From NCBI RefSeq assembly GCF_002366715.1, contig NZ_DFBS01000031.1, forward strand, positions 1-52,640: DNA of 52,640 bases. The letters run 5' to 3'. Origin of the DNA: Halomonas sp. UBA3074 (lineage in GTDB: Bacteria; Pseudomonadota; Gammaproteobacteria; Pseudomonadales; Halomonadaceae). The position numbers and the translations under genes were made by a program. Below are positions 34,402-42,661 of this stretch, in pieces. The first letter of the stretch is position 1, and each line of letters opens with the position of its first letter. The notes beneath the pieces were generated by a model. That model was given only the letters and a program-made list of their open reading frames with translations, did not search any database and was not told the DNA's origin.

Positions 34402-35469
34402 TCAACTCAATAACCATTGGCGATATGTCTCACGCCAAGCGGGCCACTCCCAAACAGTCGTGTCGAGGCGTGCTGGCCGAGCTGTGGGGTCGGTTAGCCA
34501 CGCCTGCAGGCATGCGTAAAGCCCTTCTCGAGTGCCGTCATAGCGATACTCGGGGGGATAAAGTGCAGGAAAGCAGAGCCTATTCGGCACAAGAGGCAGC
34601 GCCCCGCGCTGAGCCGCCTCCATAATCGCCAGGCCTTGAAACTCGTGCCAGGTGGTCGACACCACGATGTCTGCGCTATCCAATAAGTCTCGATAGGCAT
34701 CTTCCGGCTGGGGCCCCCAAGCAACAATATGAGTGGCTAAGCGCTGCTCGGCTTCGGTAAAAATAGCCGGTGCCTGACGAAAGCGTTGGCCAAGCACGGC
34801 CAGCTCAAAAGACACCCCGGCATCACTTAACGCAAACAGCACGGCAAAAAAGTCGTCGGGGTTTTTGTCATACTCCCAGCGATGATTCCATACAATGCGT
34901 TGCGGCGCAGCGGATTTAATACCCTTGGGCTGCGGTGATTTTGATGGCGCCAAAATGGGCACAGGCAACACCTGAGACCGCTCACGTAACGCTGCCAGAG
35001 GCTTTGCCATCGGCAGGTTTTCCGGCATCTTTTTCAGGAAAGCGCGAGCGCCTTCAATAAAAGAGTCGCGATTGTAGGCACTGTTAAACGCAACATAATC
35101 CGCCGCTAACGCCGTGTAGAGATTGACCATTTTGGCCTCTACTTGCGGTATCTGGTCGCTAGATTCCGGGTAGGCAAACTGGTTTTCATGAAAGTAGACG
35201 ACTTTTTTAGCTCGGCCCAAGTGTGGAAACAGCCCGATCAGGGTCGCCAAGTCGACCATTGAAGTCGCTAACACCACGTCAAACGGCTGGCTAAGGGTAT
35301 CGTGCTCTTTCAACATCCAACTTAATGGATTGCCACGAATACGCCAGGCAAAGTGACGGGGCGGCAAAGCCAAAAGCGTCCACGACACTTCCTCTAGCTG
35401 GGCCATTAAGCTTTGCGCCCAGTAGCGATGACTCACCGCTTCGTAGGCGGATAACAGTAGTACACGCAT
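34402..35469 (-). CDS. QTMAN-like glycosyltransferase (DUF3524 N-terminal domain)
   Basis: The 355-residue GT-B fold protein begins MRVLLLSAYEAVSHRYWAQS. It has VVYFHENQFAYP and DYVAFNSAYNRDSF in the N-terminal half, which I recognise as the DUF3524 domain of GTDC1, the tRNA-queuosine mannosyltransferase. The C-terminal half has IVWNHRWEYDKNPDDFF and STTWHEFQGLAIMEAAQRG, a group 1 transferase donor-binding region. The likely substrate would be queuosine in tRNA-Asp, but bacterial specificity is not established from sequence. The ATG at 35469 has AAGG upstream. It converges on nth with a 26-bp gap. Confidence 0.72.
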   Translation of the reverse strand: MRVLLLSAYEAVSHRYWAQSLMAQLEEVSWTLLALPPRHFAWRIRGNPLSWMLKEHDTLSQPFDVVLATSMVDLATLIGLFPHLGRAKKVVYFHENQFAYPESSDQIPQVEAKMVNLYTALAADYVAFNSAYNRDSFIEGARAFLKKMPENLPMAKPLAALRERSQVLPVPILAPSKSPQPKGIKSAAPQRIVWNHRWEYDKNPDDFFAVLFALSDAGVSFELAVLGQRFRQAPAIFTEAEQRLATHIVAWGPQPEDAYRDLLDSADIVVSTTWHEFQGLAIMEAAQRGALPLVPNRLCFPALYPPEYRYDGTREGLYACLQAWLTDPTARPARLDTTVWEWPAWRETYRQWLLS

Positions 35470-35662
35470 TGACAGCCTTAACAAGCAGATCGGTGATAAG
35501 CCCTGGCATCCAGGCTATGGAGTAGGGAAGCAGTGTACCAAAGCAAGCCCCTTTGCTCGCGCGCCTAACGCTACATTCGGCCAAGGTCGTCTTGGCTGAC
35601 TGACTTGATCTATCTAGACTGCCCATAGGCACCGTTAAAACAAATAAAAGCAGGAGAGCTTC

Positions 35663-36037
35663 ATGGCCAAAGTGCTTGTCGTCGACGACGAACCCAATAT
35701 TGTTTTATCGCTTGAATTTTTGATGGAGCAAGCCGGGTTTGAGGTGGTCACCGCCGAAGATGGTGAACAAGCGCTTGCCCGGGTGACGGATAGCCAACCC
35801 GACCTACTGCTACTCGATATTAGCCTGCCAGGGATTAGCGGTTTTGATGTATTGGAGCGCCTCCGCAGCGAAGAGGCCACGTCGGACTTGGCGATTATCA
35901 TGCTAACGGCCCATGGGCGAGACGTAGAGCGTGAAAAAGGTATGGCACTGGGCGCCGATGATTATATTACTAAGCCCTTTTCCACCCAAGCGCTGGTTGA
36001 AAAAGTCAAAAAGCTCCTTATGAAGGAGTCGCCATGA
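35663..36037 (+). CDS. Stand-alone response regulator receiver protein
   Basis: The 124-residue protein is a single receiver domain with the acidic pair DDE near the N-terminus, phosphoacceptor D52 (LLLLDISLPG), the conserved Thr in IIMLTAHG and Lys in DDYITKPF. It has no output domain, so it must act by protein contact. A strong CAGGAGAG site precedes the ATG. Its last codons overlap the next gene by 4 bp (ATGA). The SSS-type histidine kinase in the same unit is the natural partner. Confidence 0.9.
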   Translation: MAKVLVVDDEPNIVLSLEFLMEQAGFEVVTAEDGEQALARVTDSQPDLLLLDISLPGISGFDVLERLRSEEATSDLAIIMLTAHGRDVEREKGMALGADDYITKPFSTQALVEKVKKLLMKESP

Positions 36038-38097
36038 CGCGCAGCGGGCTGCCCAAACGCCAGCGGCTGATGGGGCTGTGGCTATTGTTAAGCGGCATCA
36101 GTTTACTCGGCGGGGCTATTTTTGCCGCCTGGCTGGATACTCAGCTTGCCCCAACCGGTACCACGCGAATCGCGCTATGGCTGGGCAGTTTTTCCGGCGG
36201 CGCGACGATCTTTTTGGTTGGCCTGATGCTGGAGCGCATGCTATTTACCCCACTGCGTCATTTGCAGGTGCAACTGGCGCGCTTGGTCGCCAACCCCGAT
36301 GCCCGCGACGAACACCCTCCCGAGGGTTGGCTAAAAGGGCTAGGGCCCGACTTACGCCGTGTCCGTGAAAGCTGGCGCGAGGATCGGAGCCGTCTCAATA
36401 CCGCTCACGCTGACGGCGCCCGCAGCGCAGCACGCATTCGCCAGGAGTTGGAAACACTGCTGCAAGTTCTCGAGACACCGCTGCTGCTGTGTGATTATCA
36501 CCGCCGGGTGATGCTGTTTAATCAGGCAGCAGAGGACTTTTTTGCCGGCAATACCGGGCTTGGCCTGGGCAAACGCCTGGAAGCACTGCTGCCTGTTGCC
36601 AGCTTGCAACAAGCGCTCAGCCAATTACCCAACGATGGCTCTCCAAGAGAACTACTCGCCCCTTGCGACAACCGATGGCTGAAAGTGATATTGCGCCGCG
36701 TGCCAGGCAGCGATGGCGAAACCCTGCTGACCTTTAGCGATGCAACGGCATCCTGGTCGAGTGAAATGGGGGTAAGAGCCGAACTTGCCGAGATGTTGAC
36801 GCCACTTCGCCAGCACACGGCCAGTCTTACCAGCGCCGCCGACGCTCTTATCCAATTACGACATCAAAACGATGCCAGCACGTCATTAATGCGCCAGCGC
36901 TTCGAACGGGTTATCCACGAGGAAGGGGTCACACTAGGCGATAACGTGGCGAAAATAGGTCAGCTACTGGATGATATGCAGCACCAGGGCGAACGCTTGA
37001 CCCCTATGTGGTCGAATGATTTCTGGCAAGCGCTGGATGAGCGACTCGACCCTGCACACCGCTTAATTATTCCGGTCGGTATGCCTGCCTGGTTCAAGGG
37101 CGATGCGCCCGCGCTTATTGCGCTGTTTGATTCGTTAGTGAAACACCTGCGTGCTCACCTGCCCGACAACGGATTTGAGGGGGAAATTTGCCTGGGCAAT
37201 AAACGTGTCTATTTGGACCTTATTTGGCGCGGCAAATCGATTCCCGAGCATGAGCTGGCTGCGTGGCGCCAGCAACCGCTAGACACGTTGCCCTTGACGC
37301 CCAGTGTGGCTGATGTATTGCGGCAACACGCCAGCGACATTTGGAGCCTAAGCGATGATGACGGCGTGCATGCCCGACTGCGCCTTCCGCTCCCGGCCGT
37401 GGAACGAGTCGGTGCACCGCGCGAACCCGCCCCACCGCGACCTGAATTTCACGACTTTGGGATTGCCGACCTGCCGCCGCCAGATGAAGCTCTCGCCAGC
37501 CGCTCCCTGCGCAGTCTCGAGATAGTCGCTTTCGATACCGAAACCACCGGCCTTGAGCTTCGCCGCGGCGATACGGTGATTAGCCTGGGAGCCTGCCGGG
37601 TGGTCAACGCACGGCTGTTAGCCAGTGAAGCGTTCGATCAAAAAGTCGATCCTAAGCGCCCCATTCCCGCTGCCAGCACTGCCATTCATGGCCTGACGGA
37701 TGCGGACGTGATCGGTGCGCCGCCGCTGGATATCGTACTGACTCGCTTTCGTGATTTTGTCGGCGAAGCCGTGCTGCTGGCCCATAATGCCGCTTTTGAT
37801 CTGCTCGCCATCAGTCACAAAGGGGTCGCTTTCGATATTCCGATTATCGACACCTTGCTGATTTCGCGGGCACTGGATGAAGCCTTGGATGGGCATGATC
37901 TGGATAGCCTTGCCGAGCGCTACGACCTAGCGTTTCCGCCTGGCACTCGACACACGGCATTGGGCGATGCTCGCGTGACCGCGGAGCTATGGCTGGCTCT
38001 ACTGCCACGCTTAGAGGCCCGCGGCGTCGACACCCTCGAACAGTTGCTTGCGTTGCAAGCCAATGCCTTTGACCGACAGGATGCCAGTGCGTTATGA
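36034..38097 (+). CDS. Membrane-anchored PAS/degenerate-kinase protein fused to a DEDDh exonuclease
   Basis: This 687-residue fusion begins with two membrane helices (about 12-33 and 42-64). A HAMP-like linker and a PAS-like region (about 140-235) follow. A segment around residues 245-440 recalls a histidine kinase, but where SHELRTPL is expected it reads LAEMLTPL, without the phosphoacceptor His, and no clear N/G boxes are seen. The C-terminal part (about 495-670) is a DnaQ-like exonuclease with D501/E503 in FDTETTGL, HNAAFD with D589, and H640/D645 in HTALGDAR. The nuclease residues are complete. It overlaps both neighbours by 4 bp. The substrate is unknown. Confidence 0.82.
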   Translation: MTRSGLPKRQRLMGLWLLLSGISLLGGAIFAAWLDTQLAPTGTTRIALWLGSFSGGATIFLVGLMLERMLFTPLRHLQVQLARLVANPDARDEHPPEGWLKGLGPDLRRVRESWREDRSRLNTAHADGARSAARIRQELETLLQVLETPLLLCDYHRRVMLFNQAAEDFFAGNTGLGLGKRLEALLPVASLQQALSQLPNDGSPRELLAPCDNRWLKVILRRVPGSDGETLLTFSDATASWSSEMGVRAELAEMLTPLRQHTASLTSAADALIQLRHQNDASTSLMRQRFERVIHEEGVTLGDNVAKIGQLLDDMQHQGERLTPMWSNDFWQALDERLDPAHRLIIPVGMPAWFKGDAPALIALFDSLVKHLRAHLPDNGFEGEICLGNKRVYLDLIWRGKSIPEHELAAWRQQPLDTLPLTPSVADVLRQHASDIWSLSDDDGVHARLRLPLPAVERVGAPREPAPPRPEFHDFGIADLPPPDEALASRSLRSLEIVAFDTETTGLELRRGDTVISLGACRVVNARLLASEAFDQKVDPKRPIPAASTAIHGLTDADVIGAPPLDIVLTRFRDFVGEAVLLAHNAAFDLLAISHKGVAFDIPIIDTLLISRALDEALDGHDLDSLAERYDLAFPPGTRHTALGDARVTAELWLALLPRLEARGVDTLEQLLALQANAFDRQDASAL

Positions 38098-38303
38098 AAA
38101 AAACCGGCATGAAATCGCGACAAACCGAACGCTTAGTGGCGTTGGTAGCCGTTACCCTGCTGCTGTTCAGTCCGCCCCTGATTATCGTGGTCGATCGACT
38201 TCCTGCCTTTAACGTTGGCTGGCTACCGCTTTACCTATTTTGCGCGTGGGCCGCCGTAATCGCGTTAACCGCCTGGTTAATGGAACACCGTGCGGGACGT
38301 TAA
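38094..38303 (+). CDS. Small two-helix membrane protein next to an SSS transporter domain
   Basis: This 69-residue protein has a basic N-terminus and two hydrophobic segments (about 13-33 and 40-62), with a Pro-rich turn between them. Size, topology and position directly before a sodium:solute symporter-type gene resemble the DUF3311/DUF4212 small subunits of such transporters, but I cannot assign a family firmly. The ATG overlaps the preceding stop; ATG at 38109 is an alternative. The next gene starts 2 bp later. Confidence 0.65.
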   Translation: MKKTGMKSRQTERLVALVAVTLLLFSPPLIIVVDRLPAFNVGWLPLYLFCAWAAVIALTAWLMEHRAGR

Positions 38304-38305
38304 CC

Positions 38306-41065
38306 ATGCGCACTGATGCGGTTATCCTGGGCACTGCCTTTGGTTATTTAGCGCTGCTGTTTGTGGTCGCTGCCTGGGGTGATCGACGCGCCGAACAAGG
38401 CCGATCATTGATTGGTTCGCCCACGGTTTATGCCCTTTCGATTGCCGTGTACTGCACCGCCTGGACCTTTTACGGCAGTGTGGGGCGTGCCGCCGAGTAT
38501 GGGCCAAGCTTTTTACTCATTTACCTGGGGCCCACCCTGGCGATGCTGTTAGCGCCGTTTGTAGTGCGCAAAATGGTACGCATCGCCGCCCGCCAGCGAA
38601 TCACCTCGATTGCCGACTTTATCAGTGCCCGTTATGGCAAAAGCACCGGCTTAGGCGCCCTGGTGGCCTTAATGGCGCTGATTAGCATTACCCCTTACAT
38701 AGCGCTGCAGCTAAAAGCCATTACCGTGAGCCATGCAGTACTCATCAACTACCCCAATGCGGCCGACACCACGCTGGTGGATGAACACTTCTGGATGGAT
38801 AAGTCGCTCTGGGTCGCGATGGTGCTGGCGGTCTTTATCATTCTCTTTGGTACGCGCCATTTAGATGCCAGTGAACGCCACGAAGGCATGGTGGCTGCCA
38901 TTGCCTTAGAGTCCCTGGTCAAGCTGGTGGCTTTCATGGCCGTCGGCCTGTTTGTAGTGTTCGTCATGTTTGAGGGGCCGGGGGCGCTTTTTGCCCAAGT
39001 CGCCGCGACACCCGCACTGGCCGATAGTATGCGACTCGATAGCGTTCCAGGGGGAGTAACCGGCTGGGTAGGCATGCTGGTTCTTGCCTTCCTAGCTTTT
39101 TTAACCCTGCCCCGGCAATTCCAGGTATTGGTGGTAGAAAATGTCGATGAGCAGCACCTAGCCAGAGCCAGTTGGCTGTTTCCGCTCTATATGCTGCTGA
39201 TCAACTTGTTCGTTATCCCTATCGCGTTGGCCGGCCTGTTGCTTGGGGCAAGCGCGGGCGATCCCGACAGCTTCGTGCTAACGCTGCCACTGTCGGCTGG
39301 GCTTGAAGGGCTGCCGCTGCTGGTTTTTATTGGTGGCCTATCAGCAGCCACGGGAATGGTGATCGTCGAGACGATCGCGCTCTCAACCATGGTGAGCAAC
39401 CAACTGGTGATGCCACTATTGCTGCGCTCTCGACGGCTGCACCTGAGTACCAAAGGCGAGCTTGCCGGGTGGCTGCTGGGGATCCGTCGCGTCGCTATCC
39501 TGCTTATCCTGTTGCTCGGTTATCTCTACCATGCGCTGATTGGCGACTCTTATAGTTTGGTCACTATTGGGCTGGTCTCCTTTGCCGGGGCGGCGCAGTT
39601 CGCTCCCGCCTTATTAATTGGTCTTTACTGGCGTGGCGCCACCCGCCAGGGCGCCACTACCGGCTTAATTGCTGGCTTCCTGGTGTGGTGTTATACGCTA
39701 CTGCTGCCCGGTTTTGCCCAGTCTGGCTGGTTAGACGCCTCGCTACTGACCCAAGGCCCGCTGGGCATTGGCTGGCTGAAGCCCTATGCGCTGCTTGGTC
39801 TCGAAGAGTGGGATATCTACACCCATTCGCTGCTGTGGAGCATGCTAGCGAACGTCGGCCTCCTGGTCGGCGTTTCCCTCTTCACCCGCCCAACGCCCCT
39901 TGAGCAGACTCAAGCGGCGCTGTTTACCGAAGCGCTGCACCCCAATCTACAAACCACGTCACTCTCAACGTCACTTTGGCGAGGGCAAACCACCCAGGGG
40001 GAACTCAGGGAGCTCTTGGTTCGCTATCTGGGTGCGCAAACCACCCGCCGCGTGTTTAGCCATAGCAGCGCCAAAAGCACGTTTGTGGCCGACGAACCCG
40101 CCCCCGCCGAGCTGATTACCCGTGCCGAACAGGCATTGGCTGGCGCACTGGGCAGCTCGTCAGCGCGGGTATTGATCAACTCGGTGGTACGCGGCGAAGC
40201 GCTCGATATCGAGTCGATACTCAGCATTCTTGATACCACCTCTCAAACCCTGGAATACAACCGCCGTTTAGAGCAGAAGTCTCAACAGTTGGTACAAATC
40301 GGCGAAGAGTTACGCAGTGCCAATGAGCGGCTGCGTGAGCTGGATCGTCTCAAGGACGAGTTTGTCGCGATGGTTAGCCACGAACTTCGAACGCCGCTCA
40401 CGTCTATTCGTGCCTTTGCTGAAATTTTACGCGATAGCGGTCAATTGCCAGACGAGAAGCGCCAGCATTTTCTAGGCGTCATTGTCCACGAAAGCCAGCG
40501 GCTCTCACGCCTAATCGAAGAGATTTTAGACTTGGCGCGACTCGAAAGTGGGCGTTTAACGCTTAACCCAGTACCGCTCGATTTGGCCGCGCTCACCCGC
40601 CACAGCATCGATGCCATTGCGCACTTGCATCAAGAGCGCGGTATTGCGCTTGAGGTAGATTTAGCCGCTGACCCCGCGATGGTGGTGGGCGACCATGACC
40701 GTTTAGAGCAAGTAGTGATCAACCTGCTTGATAACGCGAGTAAGTTTGCTGATCGCGAACAGCCCAAAGTACGCCTTTCTCTGTATCGCCACCGTCACCA
40801 TTTCCGTTTAAGTGTGGAGGATAACGGGGCAGGCATTAGTGCAGAAGAGCGAGAGCGAGTGTTTGAGAAATTTCACCAAATCCAGCAGGAAGACGATATC
40901 CCCCGCGGCCGACCGAGAGGCAGCGGCTTAGGATTACCGATTAGTCGGGGGATTATCGCGCATCTGGGGGGACGGCTCTGGGTGGAGGATGCCAGCACGT
41001 TAGGCGGTGCCTGCCTCACTCTGGAGCTACCCGCCGCACCAACGCCTGCCACGCCTCCGCTTTGA
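38306..41065 (+). CDS. SSS-transporter histidine kinase (CrbS-like)
   Basis: The protein has 919 residues. Residues 1 to about 530 form a sodium:solute symporter-like domain with about 13 hydrophobic segments. About 565-660 resembles a STAC linker (GELRELLVRYLGAQTTRRVF and AEQALAGALGSSSARVLI). A HisKA domain has H692 in SHELRTPL, and a HATPase domain has VINLLDNASKF, VEDNGAGIS and GSGLGLPIS. CrbS-type kinases link acetate or related uptake to signalling; here the ligand is unknown. The upstream frame from 38240 overlaps the small membrane gene, so I chose the ATG at 38306 with GGGA upstream. Confidence 0.92.
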   Translation: MRTDAVILGTAFGYLALLFVVAAWGDRRAEQGRSLIGSPTVYALSIAVYCTAWTFYGSVGRAAEYGPSFLLIYLGPTLAMLLAPFVVRKMVRIAARQRITSIADFISARYGKSTGLGALVALMALISITPYIALQLKAITVSHAVLINYPNAADTTLVDEHFWMDKSLWVAMVLAVFIILFGTRHLDASERHEGMVAAIALESLVKLVAFMAVGLFVVFVMFEGPGALFAQVAATPALADSMRLDSVPGGVTGWVGMLVLAFLAFLTLPRQFQVLVVENVDEQHLARASWLFPLYMLLINLFVIPIALAGLLLGASAGDPDSFVLTLPLSAGLEGLPLLVFIGGLSAATGMVIVETIALSTMVSNQLVMPLLLRSRRLHLSTKGELAGWLLGIRRVAILLILLLGYLYHALIGDSYSLVTIGLVSFAGAAQFAPALLIGLYWRGATRQGATTGLIAGFLVWCYTLLLPGFAQSGWLDASLLTQGPLGIGWLKPYALLGLEEWDIYTHSLLWSMLANVGLLVGVSLFTRPTPLEQTQAALFTEALHPNLQTTSLSTSLWRGQTTQGELRELLVRYLGAQTTRRVFSHSSAKSTFVADEPAPAELITRAEQALAGALGSSSARVLINSVVRGEALDIESILSILDTTSQTLEYNRRLEQKSQQLVQIGEELRSANERLRELDRLKDEFVAMVSHELRTPLTSIRAFAEILRDSGQLPDEKRQHFLGVIVHESQRLSRLIEEILDLARLESGRLTLNPVPLDLAALTRHSIDAIAHLHQERGIALEVDLAADPAMVVGDHDRLEQVVINLLDNASKFADREQPKVRLSLYRHRHHFRLSVEDNGAGISAEERERVFEKFHQIQQEDDIPRGRPRGSGLGLPISRGIIAHLGGRLWVEDASTLGGACLTLELPAAPTPATPPL

Positions 41066-41096
41066 CAGCGAACAGATGGCCCAACCCGCAAAGCAA

Positions 41097-42230
41097 TCAG
41101 CGTGGTGCACTTTTAGTGCGCTGAACGAACGCTCGGATCTGCTGAAGATCAAATTTTAATAGCAGGCGCTGATCGTCACGCAGAAGGCGCAGATCGACCC
41201 ACCCATCGGCCACCTGACCACGGCCTTTGTTATAGCGCTGTTGATCCAATAGCCGCTGCTGAAGGCGTTCGAAAGCGGCGATAAGCAGTGCCGACTCAGC
41301 CAGCGTTAGCGCATCTTTGCAATGGCTTAGCGCCATCAATCGCTCCCGTGTCGCTATATCGCCCAGCCCATGCTGTAGGCATCGTAACCGTGCAGCACTG
41401 ATCAACGGCAGCAAGCCCTGACGCTTTAAGTTAATCGCATGCTCATGCGGCGCTTCCAGGTGGGGACTGGAAGCGAGCTGCCCCAAGCGATTCAGCGCTA
41501 CCGGCAGTTCATCCAGTAGCGCCGCCATTTCATCCATAAAAAGCGGTGCGTTGGGGAGTATCGAAGCAATGCTTTCGCTTAGGGACACCGCAAGCGATGA
41601 GCTACCGGCCACCGGATAGAAGTCAAGCAGGATATTGGTCTGCTGCACGCGCTTTACCCGGCGGTCAGTGCTCCAAATTTCGAGCTGAGTGCGCCACTCG
41701 CTTATCCGTTTGCGCCACATCGGCCAGCGCGCCATCACATGACCACGGCATAGCGGCATGCCAGCCTCCTCCAACCGGCGGGTAAAACGCTCGCCTAACG
41801 CCTGAAAGTAGCCGTCTATCTCCACATGGCGATGGTCAGGGTAGTCATCAATAATCAGCGCATTATCTTGATCAGGGCCCAGCAGGCTTTCAAAACGGGC
41901 CGCCGAACCCAACAGCAACACGCAGTAATCGACGGGCGGTGCCCCCCACCCCTGTGCCTGCATCTCTTCAAGCAATTGGGCAATAGCGCACCGGTACAAC
42001 CAGGCATTGTGATCACTGATCACTTGGCTAATACGCCAAGCGGGCAGGTCGTAATGCACCAAGGTTTCAACGAGAGAGAGTTGCCATGCAGTGGCGTCGG
42101 CGAGGGAAGCCGAGGGTGAAGGGCGTTGCGCAAAAAGCGGCTGAAGCGGCGCATCAAGCGCCAAGGTCGTTAGCTGGCCTTGCTGATCAAATAGAGCGCG
42201 CCAGGGTGAGGCTTGGTGCATAACACGCAT
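41097..42230 (-). CDS. DUF294-type nucleotidyltransferase-like protein
   Basis: The 377-residue protein has LLGSAARFESLLGPDQDNALI at about residues 107-127, the GS-x-x-R-x-E-x-x-x-x-x-D-Q-D-N-A pattern of the GlnD-like/DUF294 nucleotidyltransferase family. A C-terminal helical DUF294_C-like region (about 235-370) follows. Family members often carry N-terminal cNMP and CBS domains and sit beside SSS genes; this one lacks both and has a short helical N-terminus. It converges on the SSS kinase with a 31-bp gap. Activity, possibly nucleotidylation of a protein, is unproven. Confidence 0.8.
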   Translation of the reverse strand: MRVMHQASPWRALFDQQGQLTTLALDAPLQPLFAQRPSPSASLADATAWQLSLVETLVHYDLPAWRISQVISDHNAWLYRCAIAQLLEEMQAQGWGAPPVDYCVLLLGSAARFESLLGPDQDNALIIDDYPDHRHVEIDGYFQALGERFTRRLEEAGMPLCRGHVMARWPMWRKRISEWRTQLEIWSTDRRVKRVQQTNILLDFYPVAGSSSLAVSLSESIASILPNAPLFMDEMAALLDELPVALNRLGQLASSPHLEAPHEHAINLKRQGLLPLISAARLRCLQHGLGDIATRERLMALSHCKDALTLAESALLIAAFERLQQRLLDQQRYNKGRGQVADGWVDLRLLRDDQRLLLKFDLQQIRAFVQRTKSAPR

Positions 42231-42262
42231 ACACCTCTCCTTCGCTAAAGGTGGGCACGGCT

Positions 42263-42595
42263 CTAACCTACTTGATCGCCAGCGCGACGAGGATCGGGCT
42301 CAAACATCGCTTCACCCACTTCATCGATATAGCGCTGTGCTTTGGTCACCATCATGGTATCGCACGCTTCACGGGCGGGCAGCATGTCGGATCGCTCAAA
42401 GCGGTGTTCAAGGATTTCACCGGCGTCACCCTGCTTGCGAATCCAGCCGCTGACACGGTACTGGCCGCTTTGATCATCGGGCTGAGACACAATCTCATAG
42501 CCTTTGTACTCAACCGCATCAGCTGCTTTGGTGGTAGCGCCTGCAGCGGCTTGGCGATCACTACCAAAGAGTCCGGATAATAATTTTTTTAGCAT
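42263..42595 (-). CDS. HlyU-family protein
   Basis: The 110-residue protein has the family core VEYKGYEIVSQPDDQSGQYR, followed by a strand (VSGWIRKQ) and an EHRFERSDMLPAREAC helix. It ends KAQRYIDEVGEAMF. This matches the small proteins annotated as the HlyU family (Pfam PF10115), whose role is unclear despite the regulator name. The N-terminal leader MLKKLLSGLFGS is amphipathic. A good GGAGCCACG site precedes the ATG. It is downstream of argG on the same strand, behind a GC-rich hairpin. Confidence 0.85.
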   Translation of the reverse strand: MLKKLLSGLFGSDRQAAAGATTKAADAVEYKGYEIVSQPDDQSGQYRVSGWIRKQGDAGEILEHRFERSDMLPAREACDTMMVTKAQRYIDEVGEAMFEPDPRRAGDQVG

Positions 42596-42614
42596 CGTGG
42601 CTCCTTAATATGCC

Positions 42615-42639
42615 GGGCGGCAGCTGTACGCTGCCGCCC
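42615..42639 (-). terminator. GC-rich hairpin after argG
   Basis: GGGCGGCAGC (42615-42624) and GCTGCCGCCC (42630-42639) form a perfect 10-bp stem with a five-base loop, 22 bp after the argG stop. No T-tract follows on the minus strand, so it may act as an attenuating or mRNA-stabilising hairpin rather than a full terminator. Confidence 0.6.
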
Positions 42640-42661
42640 TAGCAAGGTTGCGCTTTTAGCG

